DNA of 64,000 nucleotides from Spirochaetota bacterium (GTDB lineage: Bacteria; Spirochaetota; Spirochaetia; Treponematales; Treponemataceae). Below the pieces are notes generated by a model. It saw nothing but the letters and a program-made list of their open reading frames with translations, did no database searches and was not told where the DNA came from. Below are positions 25,217-33,491 of the stretch, piece after piece (positions within the stretch are counted from its first letter, which is position 1; every line of letters starts with the position of its first letter). The translations under genes were made by a program, and so were the position numbers. The DNA is taken from positions 1 to 64,000 of the forward strand of contig JAEWMY010000047.1 in assembly GCA_023393015.1 (NCBI GenBank). Direction: 5' to 3'.

Positions 25217-25251
25217 AAAAACCGCACGTCGAAGACGTGCGGTTTTTTATT
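25201..25251 (+). repeat. 51-bp direct repeat, copy 2, used as terminator of the convergent gene
   Basis: Perfect copy of 25011-25061. The hairpin (25220-25244) has T runs on both strands. On the minus strand it directly follows the TAA of the CsgG/beta-helix gene (25247-25249), so this copy serves that gene. Confidence 0.95.
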
Positions 25252-26878
25252 CGGGAATGTCGAACCCGTTTCCCTCGAAGGTCGCGCGGGCGATATGGAG
25301 CCGTTCGACGTCGTCGCAAAAACGTGAGGTTCGGTTCCCCTTGAACGAGCAGTCCGTCAGGCGTACGTTTCGGCAGTCGACGTCGACGGCGAAGAGGGCC
25401 GCCCCCCAATTCTCGGAAAAGACGCAGAGCGAGAAGGTGACATGATCGGAATCGCGGATCGAGACAAGATCGTATTCGCCGGTTCGGGTAAAGGTCGTGT
25501 CGGTGAAAGTGAGGTCGCCCGAACGGGAGATCTCCGCGAGGCCGTAGGTACAGTCCCGCACCAGGCAACGGTCCATCGTCAGTCCGTTCGTGCGTTCGAT
25601 GCCGAGTCCGTAGGTTCCTGAGCCGTACAACTCGCAGTCGGTTATCCCGATACGTTCGCAGTTCGCGAAACGAAGTACGCCGCCGAGGCAATGTCCCGGC
25701 TTCGTGTGGCCGAAGGTAATCCCCGAGAGGCTGATGTCCGAACACGTTTCGAAGGAGAATACCCACCCGTATTTCGGGGAGATGAGGATCGACGCGTCTC
25801 CTCCGCCGACAATCGTAAGGTTGGATACCGACTTGATGACCGGACAGAGGCCGTCGTACTCGTCGATCCAGACGACGTTCCGGTTTTTGACGTCGTAGCC
25901 CTTGCTGATGTCGTAGACTCCCGGCGCGAGCTTGATGACGCGGTCGGGCGCGATCGCCCGCATGAGCTCGGTGACGTTGCGAACCGTGACGATACGCCTG
26001 TTGTCCGCCGCTTCCCTGACCCCGAGACACCGGAGCGCCTGGCCCGACGCACCTTCGAGTACCGTACCCGCCGACCGATAGGACTCTGTCGAGCCGGAAA
26101 GAACGGTTCCGGTAGCGACGTTGACGAGGTTCATCGAGAGAAGCCAAACCCCGCTTTCGTGCGAGATCGTCGAAAGGAGTATCGCGTCCGCCTCGGTGAG
26201 CTTGACGATGCGGGATCGGGTCGCCTTGTTCGAGAGGTCGGTAAGCGACACTCCCCGCTCTCCGAGGGCCCTGGCGCGCGATTCGCCCGAAACCGCGCGG
26301 AACCCTTCGGCGCCGCTCACCGAAGAAAGCAGAACGCCGCCGACGGCTTTCGCGAGGGAGTCGTCCGCGCCGTTCGGGACGCAGTCCGCCACGAGTACGA
26401 GCTTTCGGGAAAGCGTCTCGAAGGCGCCCGACGGCAGCACCTCGGCCGAACTGACCGCGAGCAGGCGCGCGGTGGAAACCTCGATCGCCTTCATTCGGAG
26501 AATGTCGCGGTCGTCTATCGAGCAGGAGACGATTACCTCAGCGCCGAGCATCTGTCCGATCGATTGCGCGGACTCGTCGCTGACGTCGCCTGATAGCTGG
26601 AAGTCGAGCTCTTCCCGTACGAGATCGATGTCTTTCCGTTCTACGACCGTGAATTTACGCTGGTTCACGAGCGCGAACACCGACTCGGTCAGAACGTAGT
26701 CGGCAAGCCGTGATGTCGGGGCCTGGCAATGCAGGACGGCGACTATCGTGTCCTTTTTGAGCGTTTCGGAAAGGGATGAAACCGACCGGGCAATCGCCTG
26801 ATCGAGTGGAACCGGCTCGGCCCATATACAATTGAACGAAAGGAGCAGCGCGCTGAGGGCAAGAGGCCATTTTATCAT
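25247..26878 (-). CDS. Secreted CsgG-like/beta-helix two-domain protein
   Basis: 543 residues from ATG 26878 (GAGGA 5 nt upstream). Signal peptide, residues 1-20, ending CIWA-EP. The N-terminal half has a CsgG/LpoB-type domain: FTVVERKDIDLVREELDFQLSG followed by AQSIGQMLGAEVIVSC, the pattern found in Treponema CsgG-family proteins, and a second degenerate copy. From about 300 to the end, short repeats with C-D-I-S-L-S-G-I-T-F and CLVRDCTYG character are a right-handed parallel beta-helix (pectate-lyase-like). The role is unknown; an envelope-associated assembly or glycan-binding function is inferred. It stops inside the second copy of the 51-bp repeat. Confidence 0.78.
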   Translation of the reverse strand: MIKWPLALSALLLSFNCIWAEPVPLDQAIARSVSSLSETLKKDTIVAVLHCQAPTSRLADYVLTESVFALVNQRKFTVVERKDIDLVREELDFQLSGDVSDESAQSIGQMLGAEVIVSCSIDDRDILRMKAIEVSTARLLAVSSAEVLPSGAFETLSRKLVLVADCVPNGADDSLAKAVGGVLLSSVSGAEGFRAVSGESRARALGERGVSLTDLSNKATRSRIVKLTEADAILLSTISHESGVWLLSMNLVNVATGTVLSGSTESYRSAGTVLEGASGQALRCLGVREAADNRRIVTVRNVTELMRAIAPDRVIKLAPGVYDISKGYDVKNRNVVWIDEYDGLCPVIKSVSNLTIVGGGDASILISPKYGWVFSFETCSDISLSGITFGHTKPGHCLGGVLRFANCERIGITDCELYGSGTYGLGIERTNGLTMDRCLVRDCTYGLAEISRSGDLTFTDTTFTRTGEYDLVSIRDSDHVTFSLCVFSENWGAALFAVDVDCRNVRLTDCSFKGNRTSRFCDDVERLHIARATFEGNGFDIPE

Positions 26879-26909
26879 CGATTCCTCGCGATTCGTATCG
26901 TTTACCCGC

Positions 26910-26939
26910 ATTGTGCGGCACGGAGCGTTATTTTGTCAA
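26910..26939 (-). promoter_or_regulatory. Promoter of the CsgG/beta-helix gene
   Basis: Minus strand TTGACA (26939-26934), 18-bp spacer, CACAAT (26915-26910). The remaining intergenic stretch to 27072 contains a CCGGTT/AACCGG hairpin and a GCGG/CCGC inverted repeat, with no gene. Confidence 0.6.
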
Positions 26940-27072
26940 TGTTTTCGTCCGAGGCGGAATTCACGGTTTTTCCGGTTTCGGAACCGGACGCGGCTTGATT
27001 TTTCCACACAACGAGAGTAAACTGCCCTTTGTGCGGTTGATCCGCATAAAATCGGGCAATTAAAGAGTGTAC

Positions 27073-28194
27073 ATGGAGCGCTATTCCGATCCTGACCGGA
27101 TTTTTTCGTATGAGTACCGCGCGGTGAGCCGTTCGCTGTTCGACCGCGTTTTCAGATATTGGCTGAATTACTTTTTTCGTTTCGTCCCCCCGACGATGTC
27201 GGCAAACCTCCTCAGCATGATTGGAAACGTCGGTTCCTGGCTTGCCCTGTCGTTGATGATAGGCTTCGGCGCCTCGGACGGTTCCCATTATCGGCTCGTG
27301 TTTCTTGTAGCGGCCCTCGGCGTCCTTTTTTACCATACCGCCGACAATCTTGACGGACGGCAAGCGCGTCGTCTCGGCGCTTCGGGACCACTGGGAGAGT
27401 TCGTCGATCATTGGTTCGATTCCTTCAACGTGTTTTTCTTTCCGCTTGGTACCGTGGCCGCCTTTCCCGTCGTCCCCGTTCCCTGGTCCCTCGCGATTAT
27501 CCTGCTGGCGGGCCTCGCCGACTGGAGTACCTTGCGCGTCGTCTGCAAGACGAACGAGATGTATTTCGGTCCCGTTTCAACGGATGAGGGTATATTCGTC
27601 TATTGGGCCTTCCTTTTCAGCATCCCCTTCGTGGGCTATCCTTTTTGGGCGACGGTACATCCGGTTCTCGGCTTTCCACCCGTATATGCCCTGATCATCC
27701 TCATTATCTTCAATTTCTGTTACGTAATCATATCGAATCTCATCAAATACAAGGGAATGGGCGGATTGAGCCTGTTGGTGGAAGCCCTGGTAGTCTCTCC
27801 CATCCTCCTTTGGGTGTACGTGTCGCTTCCGGTGTTCGGGCGCCAGGTGACCCTGATTCCGGCCTTGTTGCTTTTGGGCTTCACCTGTTCCCGCCATGTC
27901 GGGGACTTGTTGCGCGCGCGTCTCGTCGGTCTTGAGTACGCCGGACTGTATCCCGACATGATCCTGTGCTCGTTGTTCCTTCTTGCCGTCTCGCTTGTCC
28001 ATCGATTCGTCGTTCAGTTGCCGCCCTGGCTCCTCCTCCTTCCGCTCGTCGTATACATGGTCAATACCCTGCAGGCGCTCGTATTGCAGTTTGTCAGGAC
28101 GACACGACGGGTGTATGATTGTCTCGGAATAACGCTGTTCGGATGCTCGCCCGGGGAGAAGGTCGTCGTCGCCGAGCGATTTCCCATTAAATAA
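27073..28194 (+). CDS. CDP-alcohol phosphatidyltransferase, eukaryote-like choline/ethanolamine phosphotransferase type
   Basis: 373 residues with about eight to ten membrane spans. The full CDP-alcohol phosphotransferase motif D-x2-DG-x2-AR-x8-G-x3-D-x3-D is intact: Asp91, Asp94, Gly95, Ala98, Arg99, Gly108, Asp112, Asp116. Length and topology are those of eukaryotic-type CPT/EPT enzymes, not of the ~200-residue bacterial PgsA/PssA. T. denticola has a CDP-choline pathway ending in such an enzyme, so phosphatidylcholine or phosphatidylethanolamine synthesis is likely. The ATG at 27073 follows AAAGAG; a GTG two codons earlier is possible. It is followed 13 bp later by a DedA gene. Confidence 0.85.
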   Translation: MERYSDPDRIFSYEYRAVSRSLFDRVFRYWLNYFFRFVPPTMSANLLSMIGNVGSWLALSLMIGFGASDGSHYRLVFLVAALGVLFYHTADNLDGRQARRLGASGPLGEFVDHWFDSFNVFFFPLGTVAAFPVVPVPWSLAIILLAGLADWSTLRVVCKTNEMYFGPVSTDEGIFVYWAFLFSIPFVGYPFWATVHPVLGFPPVYALIILIIFNFCYVIISNLIKYKGMGGLSLLVEALVVSPILLWVYVSLPVFGRQVTLIPALLLLGFTCSRHVGDLLRARLVGLEYAGLYPDMILCSLFLLAVSLVHRFVVQLPPWLLLLPLVVYMVNTLQALVLQFVRTTRRVYDCLGITLFGCSPGEKVVVAERFPIK

Positions 28195-28207
28195 GGAAGG
28201 TTATTCG

Positions 28208-28879
28208 ATGATTCTTCCAGATTTTCTCCTTAATTTGAGTCCAGAAACCGCCCTGATCGGTTTTTTCGTCTTTACGTTGATTTACAGCTTCTCCCTGCCG
28301 ATTACCGAAGAGATCGCGCTCATACTCGTCGGAATAGTCGCTCACTGCCGGGGAATGTCCTTTCTTCCCGTCGTTCTTGCCTGTTATCCGGGAATATTCG
28401 GCTCGGATATCGTGTATTACGCGGTTTCCTACCACTTCGGGTTTCGCCTGCTCTCGCTGCCATTGTTCAGAAAGCTGTTCAAACCGAAGAAGATCCTCGC
28501 GAGCGAACGGTATTTCAAGAGGCGCGGGGCGAAGATATCCTTTTTTTGCCGTTTTCTCGTCGGCATACGCGCCCCGTGCATGATCGCGGCCGGATTCCTG
28601 CGCATGCCCTTTCGGGTCTATTCCTTTTATGACGGACTTGCCGCCGTTATCTCCACGTTCTTTTGGCTTTCGGCGGGATATTTTTTCGGCAATCTCCTTG
28701 AACGGGGCTTGAGCACGATCGTCCTCGCTCTCTCGATCCTTGGACCGATCGTGTTCGTTTCGGGCGCCTTCGTCATAACACGGAAAATCGCCCGCGAGGA
28801 ACGTACCATGACCGGGTATACCGACGAACTCTTTACCAGATACGGCGTTTCCGAGGAAGAGCAGATTTCCAACGGGTGA
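28208..28879 (+). CDS. DedA family membrane protein
   Basis: 223 residues with four to five membrane spans. The VTT/DedA core is visible: EEIALILVG near the N-terminus and FFCRFLVGIRAPCMIAAGFLRMP, the R-x3-R-x-P-type re-entrant motif region. DedA proteins act as lipid scramblases/undecaprenyl-phosphate or phospholipid transporters. Adjacency to a lipid headgroup transferase supports a membrane-lipid role. AAGGAAGG precedes the ATG. Confidence 0.87.
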   Translation: MILPDFLLNLSPETALIGFFVFTLIYSFSLPITEEIALILVGIVAHCRGMSFLPVVLACYPGIFGSDIVYYAVSYHFGFRLLSLPLFRKLFKPKKILASERYFKRRGAKISFFCRFLVGIRAPCMIAAGFLRMPFRVYSFYDGLAAVISTFFWLSAGYFFGNLLERGLSTIVLALSILGPIVFVSGAFVITRKIAREERTMTGYTDELFTRYGVSEEEQISNG

Positions 28880-28893
28880 GTTTACCGATTTTC

Positions 28894-28922
28894 TTGACTT
28901 GTTACCCCCGTCTGACTACACT
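28894..28922 (+). promoter_or_regulatory. Promoter of the small exported protein gene
   Basis: TTGACT (28894-28899), 17-bp spacer, TACACT (28917-28922). An ATG lies 6 nt downstream (28929), in frame with the SD-preceded ATG at 28971, so two starts are possible. Confidence 0.75.
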
Positions 28923-28970
28923 TAACGTATGAATACCTCATTGTCTGCCCAAATTAAGGAGGGGAAGCTT

Positions 28971-29633
28971 ATGACCAAACGGATTATAGCGATCGTTATC
29001 GTTCTTCTAGCCATGACGGGAGCCTTGATAGCGCAAAACGCGCGCATTGACGCGAAGATGAACGTGCTTGCGGCCGATTCCGCGAATTATTTCAACTGGA
29101 CTGCCGGAAAGAAGGTCGTAAAGGACTCTTTCGACGCGAAGTCCGGAGCGAGCGTCGCCGCGAGCACGAAGGAATTCGACGCGGTGCGTTTTGACGGTGA
29201 AGCGACCAAGAAAGCCGCCATTCCGGTCGGCCTGCGCGGCCTTCTCCTGTATCCCGTTGCCGATTACGCCGTGACGGCCTTTGACGACTTGAAGGTAACC
29301 GTAAACGGCAAGCAGGTAACCGTACGGTACGTGCATCGCGGCGTGGCCTACGAGCTCGTAACGGACGGCAAGGGAAAATTCGACGTGCTGACCGGAGCCA
29401 AGATGGCCCGCGGTCTCGCGGACAACGTGGGCGGCGAATTCGTCCTCAAGGCCGAGTTCGTCAAGGCGGGAACGGACGGAAAGAAGATGAGCGACCTCGA
29501 CTGGGGCAAGATTACCCTCGTTCCGGACGCGAAGGATCCCGCGGCGACCAGATGGTACGAGGGAAAACTCGATTTCTCCTACGCGAAGGGAATCCTCGCG
29601 GTAAAGGGAACTCTCGTCGAAAAGAAGAAATAA
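28971..29633 (+). CDS. Exported protein of unknown function
   Basis: 220 residues. Start chosen at 28971 because AAGGAGGGG lies just upstream and the product then begins MTKRIIAIVIV, a clean signal peptide ending near LIAQ. An alternative leaderless start at 28929 would add 14 residues in front of the signal peptide. The mature part is Lys/Asp/Gly-rich and beta-strand-like, with no motif I recognise. It is monocistronic, with its own promoter and a strong terminator. Confidence 0.75.
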   Translation: MTKRIIAIVIVLLAMTGALIAQNARIDAKMNVLAADSANYFNWTAGKKVVKDSFDAKSGASVAASTKEFDAVRFDGEATKKAAIPVGLRGLLLYPVADYAVTAFDDLKVTVNGKQVTVRYVHRGVAYELVTDGKGKFDVLTGAKMARGLADNVGGEFVLKAEFVKAGTDGKKMSDLDWGKITLVPDAKDPAATRWYEGKLDFSYAKGILAVKGTLVEKKK

Positions 29634-29657
29634 GCCCGTCGGCGAACGCCGTTACGG

Positions 29658-29688
29658 AAGGCCGCCCCGCGTGGGCGGCCTTTTTTTT
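29658..29688 (+). terminator. Rho-independent terminator of the exported-protein gene
   Basis: A 10-bp stem AAGGCCGCCC (29658-29667) with 29673-29682, followed by a T run to 29688. The stop codon of the convergent ABC gene begins in this T run. Confidence 0.92.
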
Positions 29689-30482
29689 CAGGAATGAAGC
29701 AAGAGTTGGTCGTTGTCGAGTTCGCGCCTTTTGATGTCCTTGAAGCGGCGCACGATCTCTTGGATTGTCAGTTTCGATTTTTCGTCCGCTCCGACGTCGA
29801 GGACGATCTCTCCAGAATCCATCATCAGCAATCTGTTTCCGAACTCTATGGCGTGCGTCATGTTGTGGGTAATCATCATGACTGTCAGGGCGTACCGATC
29901 CGCGAAATTCCTGGTAAGGTTCATGACGATCTCCGCGTTTCGGGGATCGAGAGCGGCCGTGTGCTCGTCGAGAAGGAGGATGTCGGGCTCCGACAGTACC
30001 GCCATGAGCAGTGTGAGCGCCTGACGCTGGCCGCCGGACAGCTGATCGACGTTGTCTTTCAGCCGGTATTCAAGGCCCATGTCGAGCTCACGCAGCCGTT
30101 CGCGGAAGTAGTCGCGCAGCTTGTGGTTGAGGCTTATGCCGAGACCCTTGTATCCCTTCCTGTGGCAGATGACCATGTTGTCCTCGAGGCTCATCTTGCC
30201 GGCCGTGCCGAGAAGCGGATTCTGGAAAATGCGGCCGATATGCCGCGCGCGCCTGTATTCGGGCGTTCGGGTCACGTCGACGTCGCGGATGAGAATGCGA
30301 CCGGAACTCGGCGCGTGCGTGCCCGCGATCACGTTATAGAGCGTCGACTTGCCGGCCCCGTTCGATCCGATTACCGTTACGAAGTCCCCGTCGCGGACGT
30401 CGAGGGTCGCTTCCTTAAGCGCGCGGTTTTCGTCCGGTGTGCCGGCGTTGAACACGACGGAGACGCGTTCAAGGCGCATCAT
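29688..30482 (-). CDS. ABC transporter ATP-binding protein (TrpXYZ-type importer)
   Basis: 264 residues. Walker A GSNGAGKST, Q-loop region GRIFQNP, signature LSGGQRQALT, Walker B ILLLDEHTAALDP and switch His in MITHNM. The DEH variant of the Walker B/D-loop is typical of the BPD_transp_2-linked ATPases. It overlaps the permease gene by ATGA. Last gene of a three-gene importer operon transcribed from the tRNA-Leu side. Substrates of this group include tryptophan or other aromatic or unknown solutes. Confidence 0.9.
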   Translation of the reverse strand: MMRLERVSVVFNAGTPDENRALKEATLDVRDGDFVTVIGSNGAGKSTLYNVIAGTHAPSSGRILIRDVDVTRTPEYRRARHIGRIFQNPLLGTAGKMSLEDNMVICHRKGYKGLGISLNHKLRDYFRERLRELDMGLEYRLKDNVDQLSGGQRQALTLLMAVLSEPDILLLDEHTAALDPRNAEIVMNLTRNFADRYALTVMMITHNMTHAIEFGNRLLMMDSGEIVLDVGADEKSKLTIQEIVRRFKDIKRRELDNDQLLLHS

Positions 30483-31381
30483 TTCCTGTTCTCCCTTCCG
30501 GCCGAAAGGCGTCCGTGTCCGTATTTCGACACGACGAGAGAGGCGATGATCAGCAAGCCGGTGATGAGCTTGAGGTCGTTGGCGGTCAGGCCGACGCGGT
30601 ACCCGTACTTGCGACCGGCGAACATGATGGCGCGGTAGAGGACGGAGCCGAGGAACACGCGTAGGGTCAATACCTCGATGCGGTTGGAGCGGAGGATGAA
30701 CTCTCCGATCATGAGGGAGGCGAGACCGGCGACCACGGTCCCCGTTCCCGAGTTGACGTCGGCGAAACCCTGGTACATCGCGGCAAGCGCGCCGGAAACG
30801 CCGACGAGCCCGTTCGAGAGGCTCACGCCGATGAGCTTGACCGTCTCGGGATTCATCCCCTGGGAGGTGATCATCTGCGGGTTGGAGCCGAGCGCCCCGA
30901 GCGTGATGCCGAAGTCGGTATGGAAAAAAAGGTCGGTGAGGGCGAGTATCGCGCCGACGACGAACACCAGAAAAAGCAGTACGGCGTATTCGCCCGGGAT
31001 GACGCCCTCGGTCAGGGATACGATGTTCTTGAAAAGGGTATCGACGCGGAGAAGGGACAGGTTCGCGCGGTTCGAGAGGACGCGGAGATTGATTGAATAA
31101 AGCATCGTCATGGTGAGAATGCCAGCGAGCAAACTCGGGATCCGGAGCCTGGAGTGGATTACCGCGGTAACGGCTCCCGCCGCGGCGCCGCACGCGAAGG
31201 CCGCCAGGATCGCGAGAAGTGGATTCGCTCCCGCCGTCAGCAGGGCGGCCATGACGGCCGAGCCGAGCGGAAAGGAGCCGTCCACCGTCATGTCGGCGAA
31301 GTCAAGCACGCGAAAGGTTATGAAAACGGCGAGGGCCATGATGCCGTAAACGAGGCCCTCGACAAGTATGCCTTCGATCAT
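30479..31381 (-). CDS. ABC transporter permease, branched-chain-type (BPD_transp_2)
   Basis: 300 residues with about eight to nine membrane spans, beginning MIEGILVEGLVYGIMALAVF. Internal TLGALGSNPQMITSQGMN and VGVSGALAAMYQGFADVNSGTG match the permeases paired with PF04392-type binding proteins. AAGGA lies upstream of the ATG. The gap to the binding-protein gene is 14 bp. Confidence 0.9.
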   Translation of the reverse strand: MIEGILVEGLVYGIMALAVFITFRVLDFADMTVDGSFPLGSAVMAALLTAGANPLLAILAAFACGAAAGAVTAVIHSRLRIPSLLAGILTMTMLYSINLRVLSNRANLSLLRVDTLFKNIVSLTEGVIPGEYAVLLFLVFVVGAILALTDLFFHTDFGITLGALGSNPQMITSQGMNPETVKLIGVSLSNGLVGVSGALAAMYQGFADVNSGTGTVVAGLASLMIGEFILRSNRIEVLTLRVFLGSVLYRAIMFAGRKYGYRVGLTANDLKLITGLLIIASLVVSKYGHGRLSAGRENRK

Positions 31382-31395
31382 CGGGTTCGGAGTCC

Positions 31396-32421
31396 TTAGG
31401 GTTCTTTCTTCGAGAGGACGCCGTCGCGGTACACCCTGCTCGCGGCGTCGAGGATGTCCTCGGGGATCGTGATGCCGCAGGCGGCGGCCGCGTCGAGGTC
31501 GACGAGAAGGTCCGACTCGCTCGGGTCCGTGATGAACTTGACCGGGATGTCCTCCGGTTTCTTGCCGCCGAGAACCTCGGCAAGGATGGCGCCGGTCGCG
31601 CGGCCGGCCTTGTAGTAGTCGAAGCCGCGCGCGATGACGCAGCCGCCCTCGGTCGCGCCCGTGGTGTCGGAAGAGAAGACGGGCTTCTTGCCGGAGCGGG
31701 CGACGGCGAGAAGGGCGGGAAGCGCGGAGAAAACGGTGTTGTCGGTGGAAAGATAGAAGCCGTCAACGCGCGACACGATCGCCTCGGCGGCCTGGCGCAC
31801 CTCGGATGAGTTGTTGATCGACTGCGTGACGAGGGAAAGACCGAGCGCGGCGCAGGCCTTTTCGACCTCGGCGAGCGAGGACGCGGAGTTCGCCTCCGAG
31901 CTCGTGTAGACGTAACCGAGGGTGCGGATACCCGCCACGCGGACGAACAGCGTGAGGTTCGAGAGGACGTCCGTCATGTCAGATAGGCCCGTGACGTTTC
32001 CCTGTCCGCGATCCACCGAGGTCACGAGGCCCGCCCCGACCGGATCGGTAACTACGGAGAATACGACAGGGCGATCCTTGATCGCGTTCGCCGCGGCTAT
32101 CGCCGTCGGCGTCGCGATCGCAACGACGGCGTCGACGCCGTCGGTCTTGAACTTGTTCGCGATCTGGGCCGCGGTGTTCACGTCCCCGTTCGCGTTCTGA
32201 AGGTCGAAGGTAGCGGAGACGCCGCGCGCGGCGAGTTCGTCCTGTATGCCCTTTTCGGTGGCGTCAAGCGCGGGATGCGCGACGATCTTGGATATTCCGA
32301 CGCGGAATTTTCCGGATGATTTCGGTTCCTTGCCCTTGGGCGCGCACGAGGCGAGAGCGGTAACGAAAACGGCCGCGCCGACGAGCGCGACTGCCGCAGA
32401 AGACAACGTTTTCTTGTTCAT
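31396..32421 (-). CDS. ABC transporter substrate-binding lipoprotein (TrpX-like)
   Basis: 341 residues. Signal peptide with lipobox ALASC. Type I periplasmic-binding fold of the ABC_sub_bind family: VGISKIVAHPALDATEKGIQDEL, TPTAIAAANAIKDRPVVFSVVTDPVGAGLV, and LSTDNTVFSALPALLAVA. In other bacteria this trio (KEGG-style X4.S/P/A) includes the TrpXYZ tryptophan importer; the substrate here is not certain. GGGAG precedes the ATG. tRNA-Leu(TAA) lies 27 bp upstream with a strong promoter and no terminator between. Confidence 0.9.
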   Translation of the reverse strand: MNKKTLSSAAVALVGAAVFVTALASCAPKGKEPKSSGKFRVGISKIVAHPALDATEKGIQDELAARGVSATFDLQNANGDVNTAAQIANKFKTDGVDAVVAIATPTAIAAANAIKDRPVVFSVVTDPVGAGLVTSVDRGQGNVTGLSDMTDVLSNLTLFVRVAGIRTLGYVYTSSEANSASSLAEVEKACAALGLSLVTQSINNSSEVRQAAEAIVSRVDGFYLSTDNTVFSALPALLAVARSGKKPVFSSDTTGATEGGCVIARGFDYYKAGRATGAILAEVLGGKKPEDIPVKFITDPSESDLLVDLDAAAACGITIPEDILDAASRVYRDGVLSKKEP

Positions 32422-32448
32422 GTGGAATCTCCCTTTGAGGACTCAGGA

Positions 32449-32532
32449 TGCCGGGGACCGGGTTTGAACCGGCACGGCCGTGAAGCCAAGGGATTTTAAG
32501 TCCCTGGTGTCTACCAATTCCACCACCCCGGC
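32449..32532 (-). tRNA. tRNA-Leu(TAA)
   Basis: Minus-strand acceptor GCCGGGG/CCCCGGC, D arm with GGTAGACA, anticodon loop CTTAAAA (anticodon TAA), long variable arm, T arm GCCGG-TTCAAAC-CCGGT, discriminator A. CCA is not encoded. No terminator before the ABC importer genes, so a joint transcript is likely. Confidence 0.96.
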
Positions 32533-32541
32533 GCGCTGTGA

Positions 32542-32571
32542 TATAGTAACTGATTGAAAGGGAGTGGTCAA
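32542..32571 (-). promoter_or_regulatory. Overlapping divergent promoters: tRNA-Leu (minus) and tatD (plus)
   Basis: Minus: TTGACC (32571-32566), 17-bp spacer, TACTAT (32548-32543). Plus: TATAGT (32542-32547) uses almost the same bases and precedes GGGAG and the tatD ATG. The two -10 boxes coincide, so the two directions should exclude each other. Confidence 0.7.
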
Positions 32572-32573
32572 TA

Positions 32574-33491
32574 ATGTTTTCCGACACGCACTGTCACCTG
32601 TCGTACGTCGCCGAGCGCGGCGTGAGCCTGTCCGCCTTGCTGTCCGATCTTGACGGGGAGGGATTCCGCTTCGTCATGGACGTCGGGACCCGTCCCGCGG
32701 ATTTGCGCGATCGGACGAACGTCGTTCGGGCCGCCTGGCTCGAGGCGCGCGAGGGCGCGGGTCTTACGGCGAAAGCGGGGGAGAAGGACGACGGAGCGCC
32801 CGAGTGGCTTTCGTTTTCGGCGGGACTGTGGCCCGACGCGCGTACGATCGGCTCGCGCGTCGAATCGCTCGCCGCACTCGAGTCGGATCTTTCGGCTCTG
32901 CTCGCCGGAGAGCCCCGTTACGCCGCCCTCGGCGAGTGCGGACTCGACCGCTACTGGAACGGCGAGGCGGGCAAGGACCGCGCCGCCGGCGAGGACGGCC
33001 CGGGGACGATGGATACCGACGGCGAGGAGGATCTCTTCGCCGCGCAGCTCGAGCTAGCCCGCAAGACGGGTCTCGCCGTCATCGTTCATTCGCGCGACGC
33101 CTTCGAGCCGACCCGGTCCGTCATCGCGAACTCGGGCGTCTCGCGCGGGGTAATACACTGCTTCGCGTACGGCGTCGCCGAGGCACGCGCATTTCTGGAT
33201 CTGGGGTATCACGTTTCGTTTCCGGGAACCATCACCTGGGGAAAAAAGCAGGCCGATATCGATCGCGTTCGCGACCTTCTGCGGTTCGTTCCGCGCGACA
33301 GGCTGCTTCTGGAAACGGACGCGCCGTATCTCGCTCCGGTTCCGCGCCGCGGGGAGACCAATACGCCGCTTTTCGTACGGCATTGCTACGAGACGGCCGC
33401 GGGCTTTCTCGGAACGGAGACGGACGCCCTCGCGCGCCTCGTGTTCGAGAACGCGCGGGAGCTGTTCGCCGTCAGAGCAGGGCGGTGCTGA
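32574..33491 (+). CDS. tatD: TatD family metal-dependent hydrolase/DNase
   Basis: 305 residues. Metal ligands of the TatD amidohydrolase fold: FSDTHCHL (HxH), GECGLDRYW (Glu), VIVHSRDA (His), GVIHCFAYG (His) and LLLETDAPYLAP (Asp). It is slightly longer than usual because of an acidic insertion around residues 140-150 (GEDGPGTMDTDGEED). It acts as a 3'-5' exonuclease in nucleic-acid quality control. GGGAG before the ATG. It ends inside the convergent TRAP gene (20-bp overlap). Confidence 0.92.
   Translation: MFSDTHCHLSYVAERGVSLSALLSDLDGEGFRFVMDVGTRPADLRDRTNVVRAAWLEAREGAGLTAKAGEKDDGAPEWLSFSAGLWPDARTIGSRVESLAALESDLSALLAGEPRYAALGECGLDRYWNGEAGKDRAAGEDGPGTMDTDGEEDLFAAQLELARKTGLAVIVHSRDAFEPTRSVIANSGVSRGVIHCFAYGVAEARAFLDLGYHVSFPGTITWGKKQADIDRVRDLLRFVPRDRLLLETDAPYLAPVPRRGETNTPLFVRHCYETAAGFLGTETDALARLVFENARELFAVRAGRC

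Noticed and set aside
24441..26147. 568-codon minus-strand frame spanning the tRNA-Asp/tRNA-Pro region
   Set aside because: It reads through two tRNA genes and two terminators, producing the familiar spurious tRNA-derived peptides.
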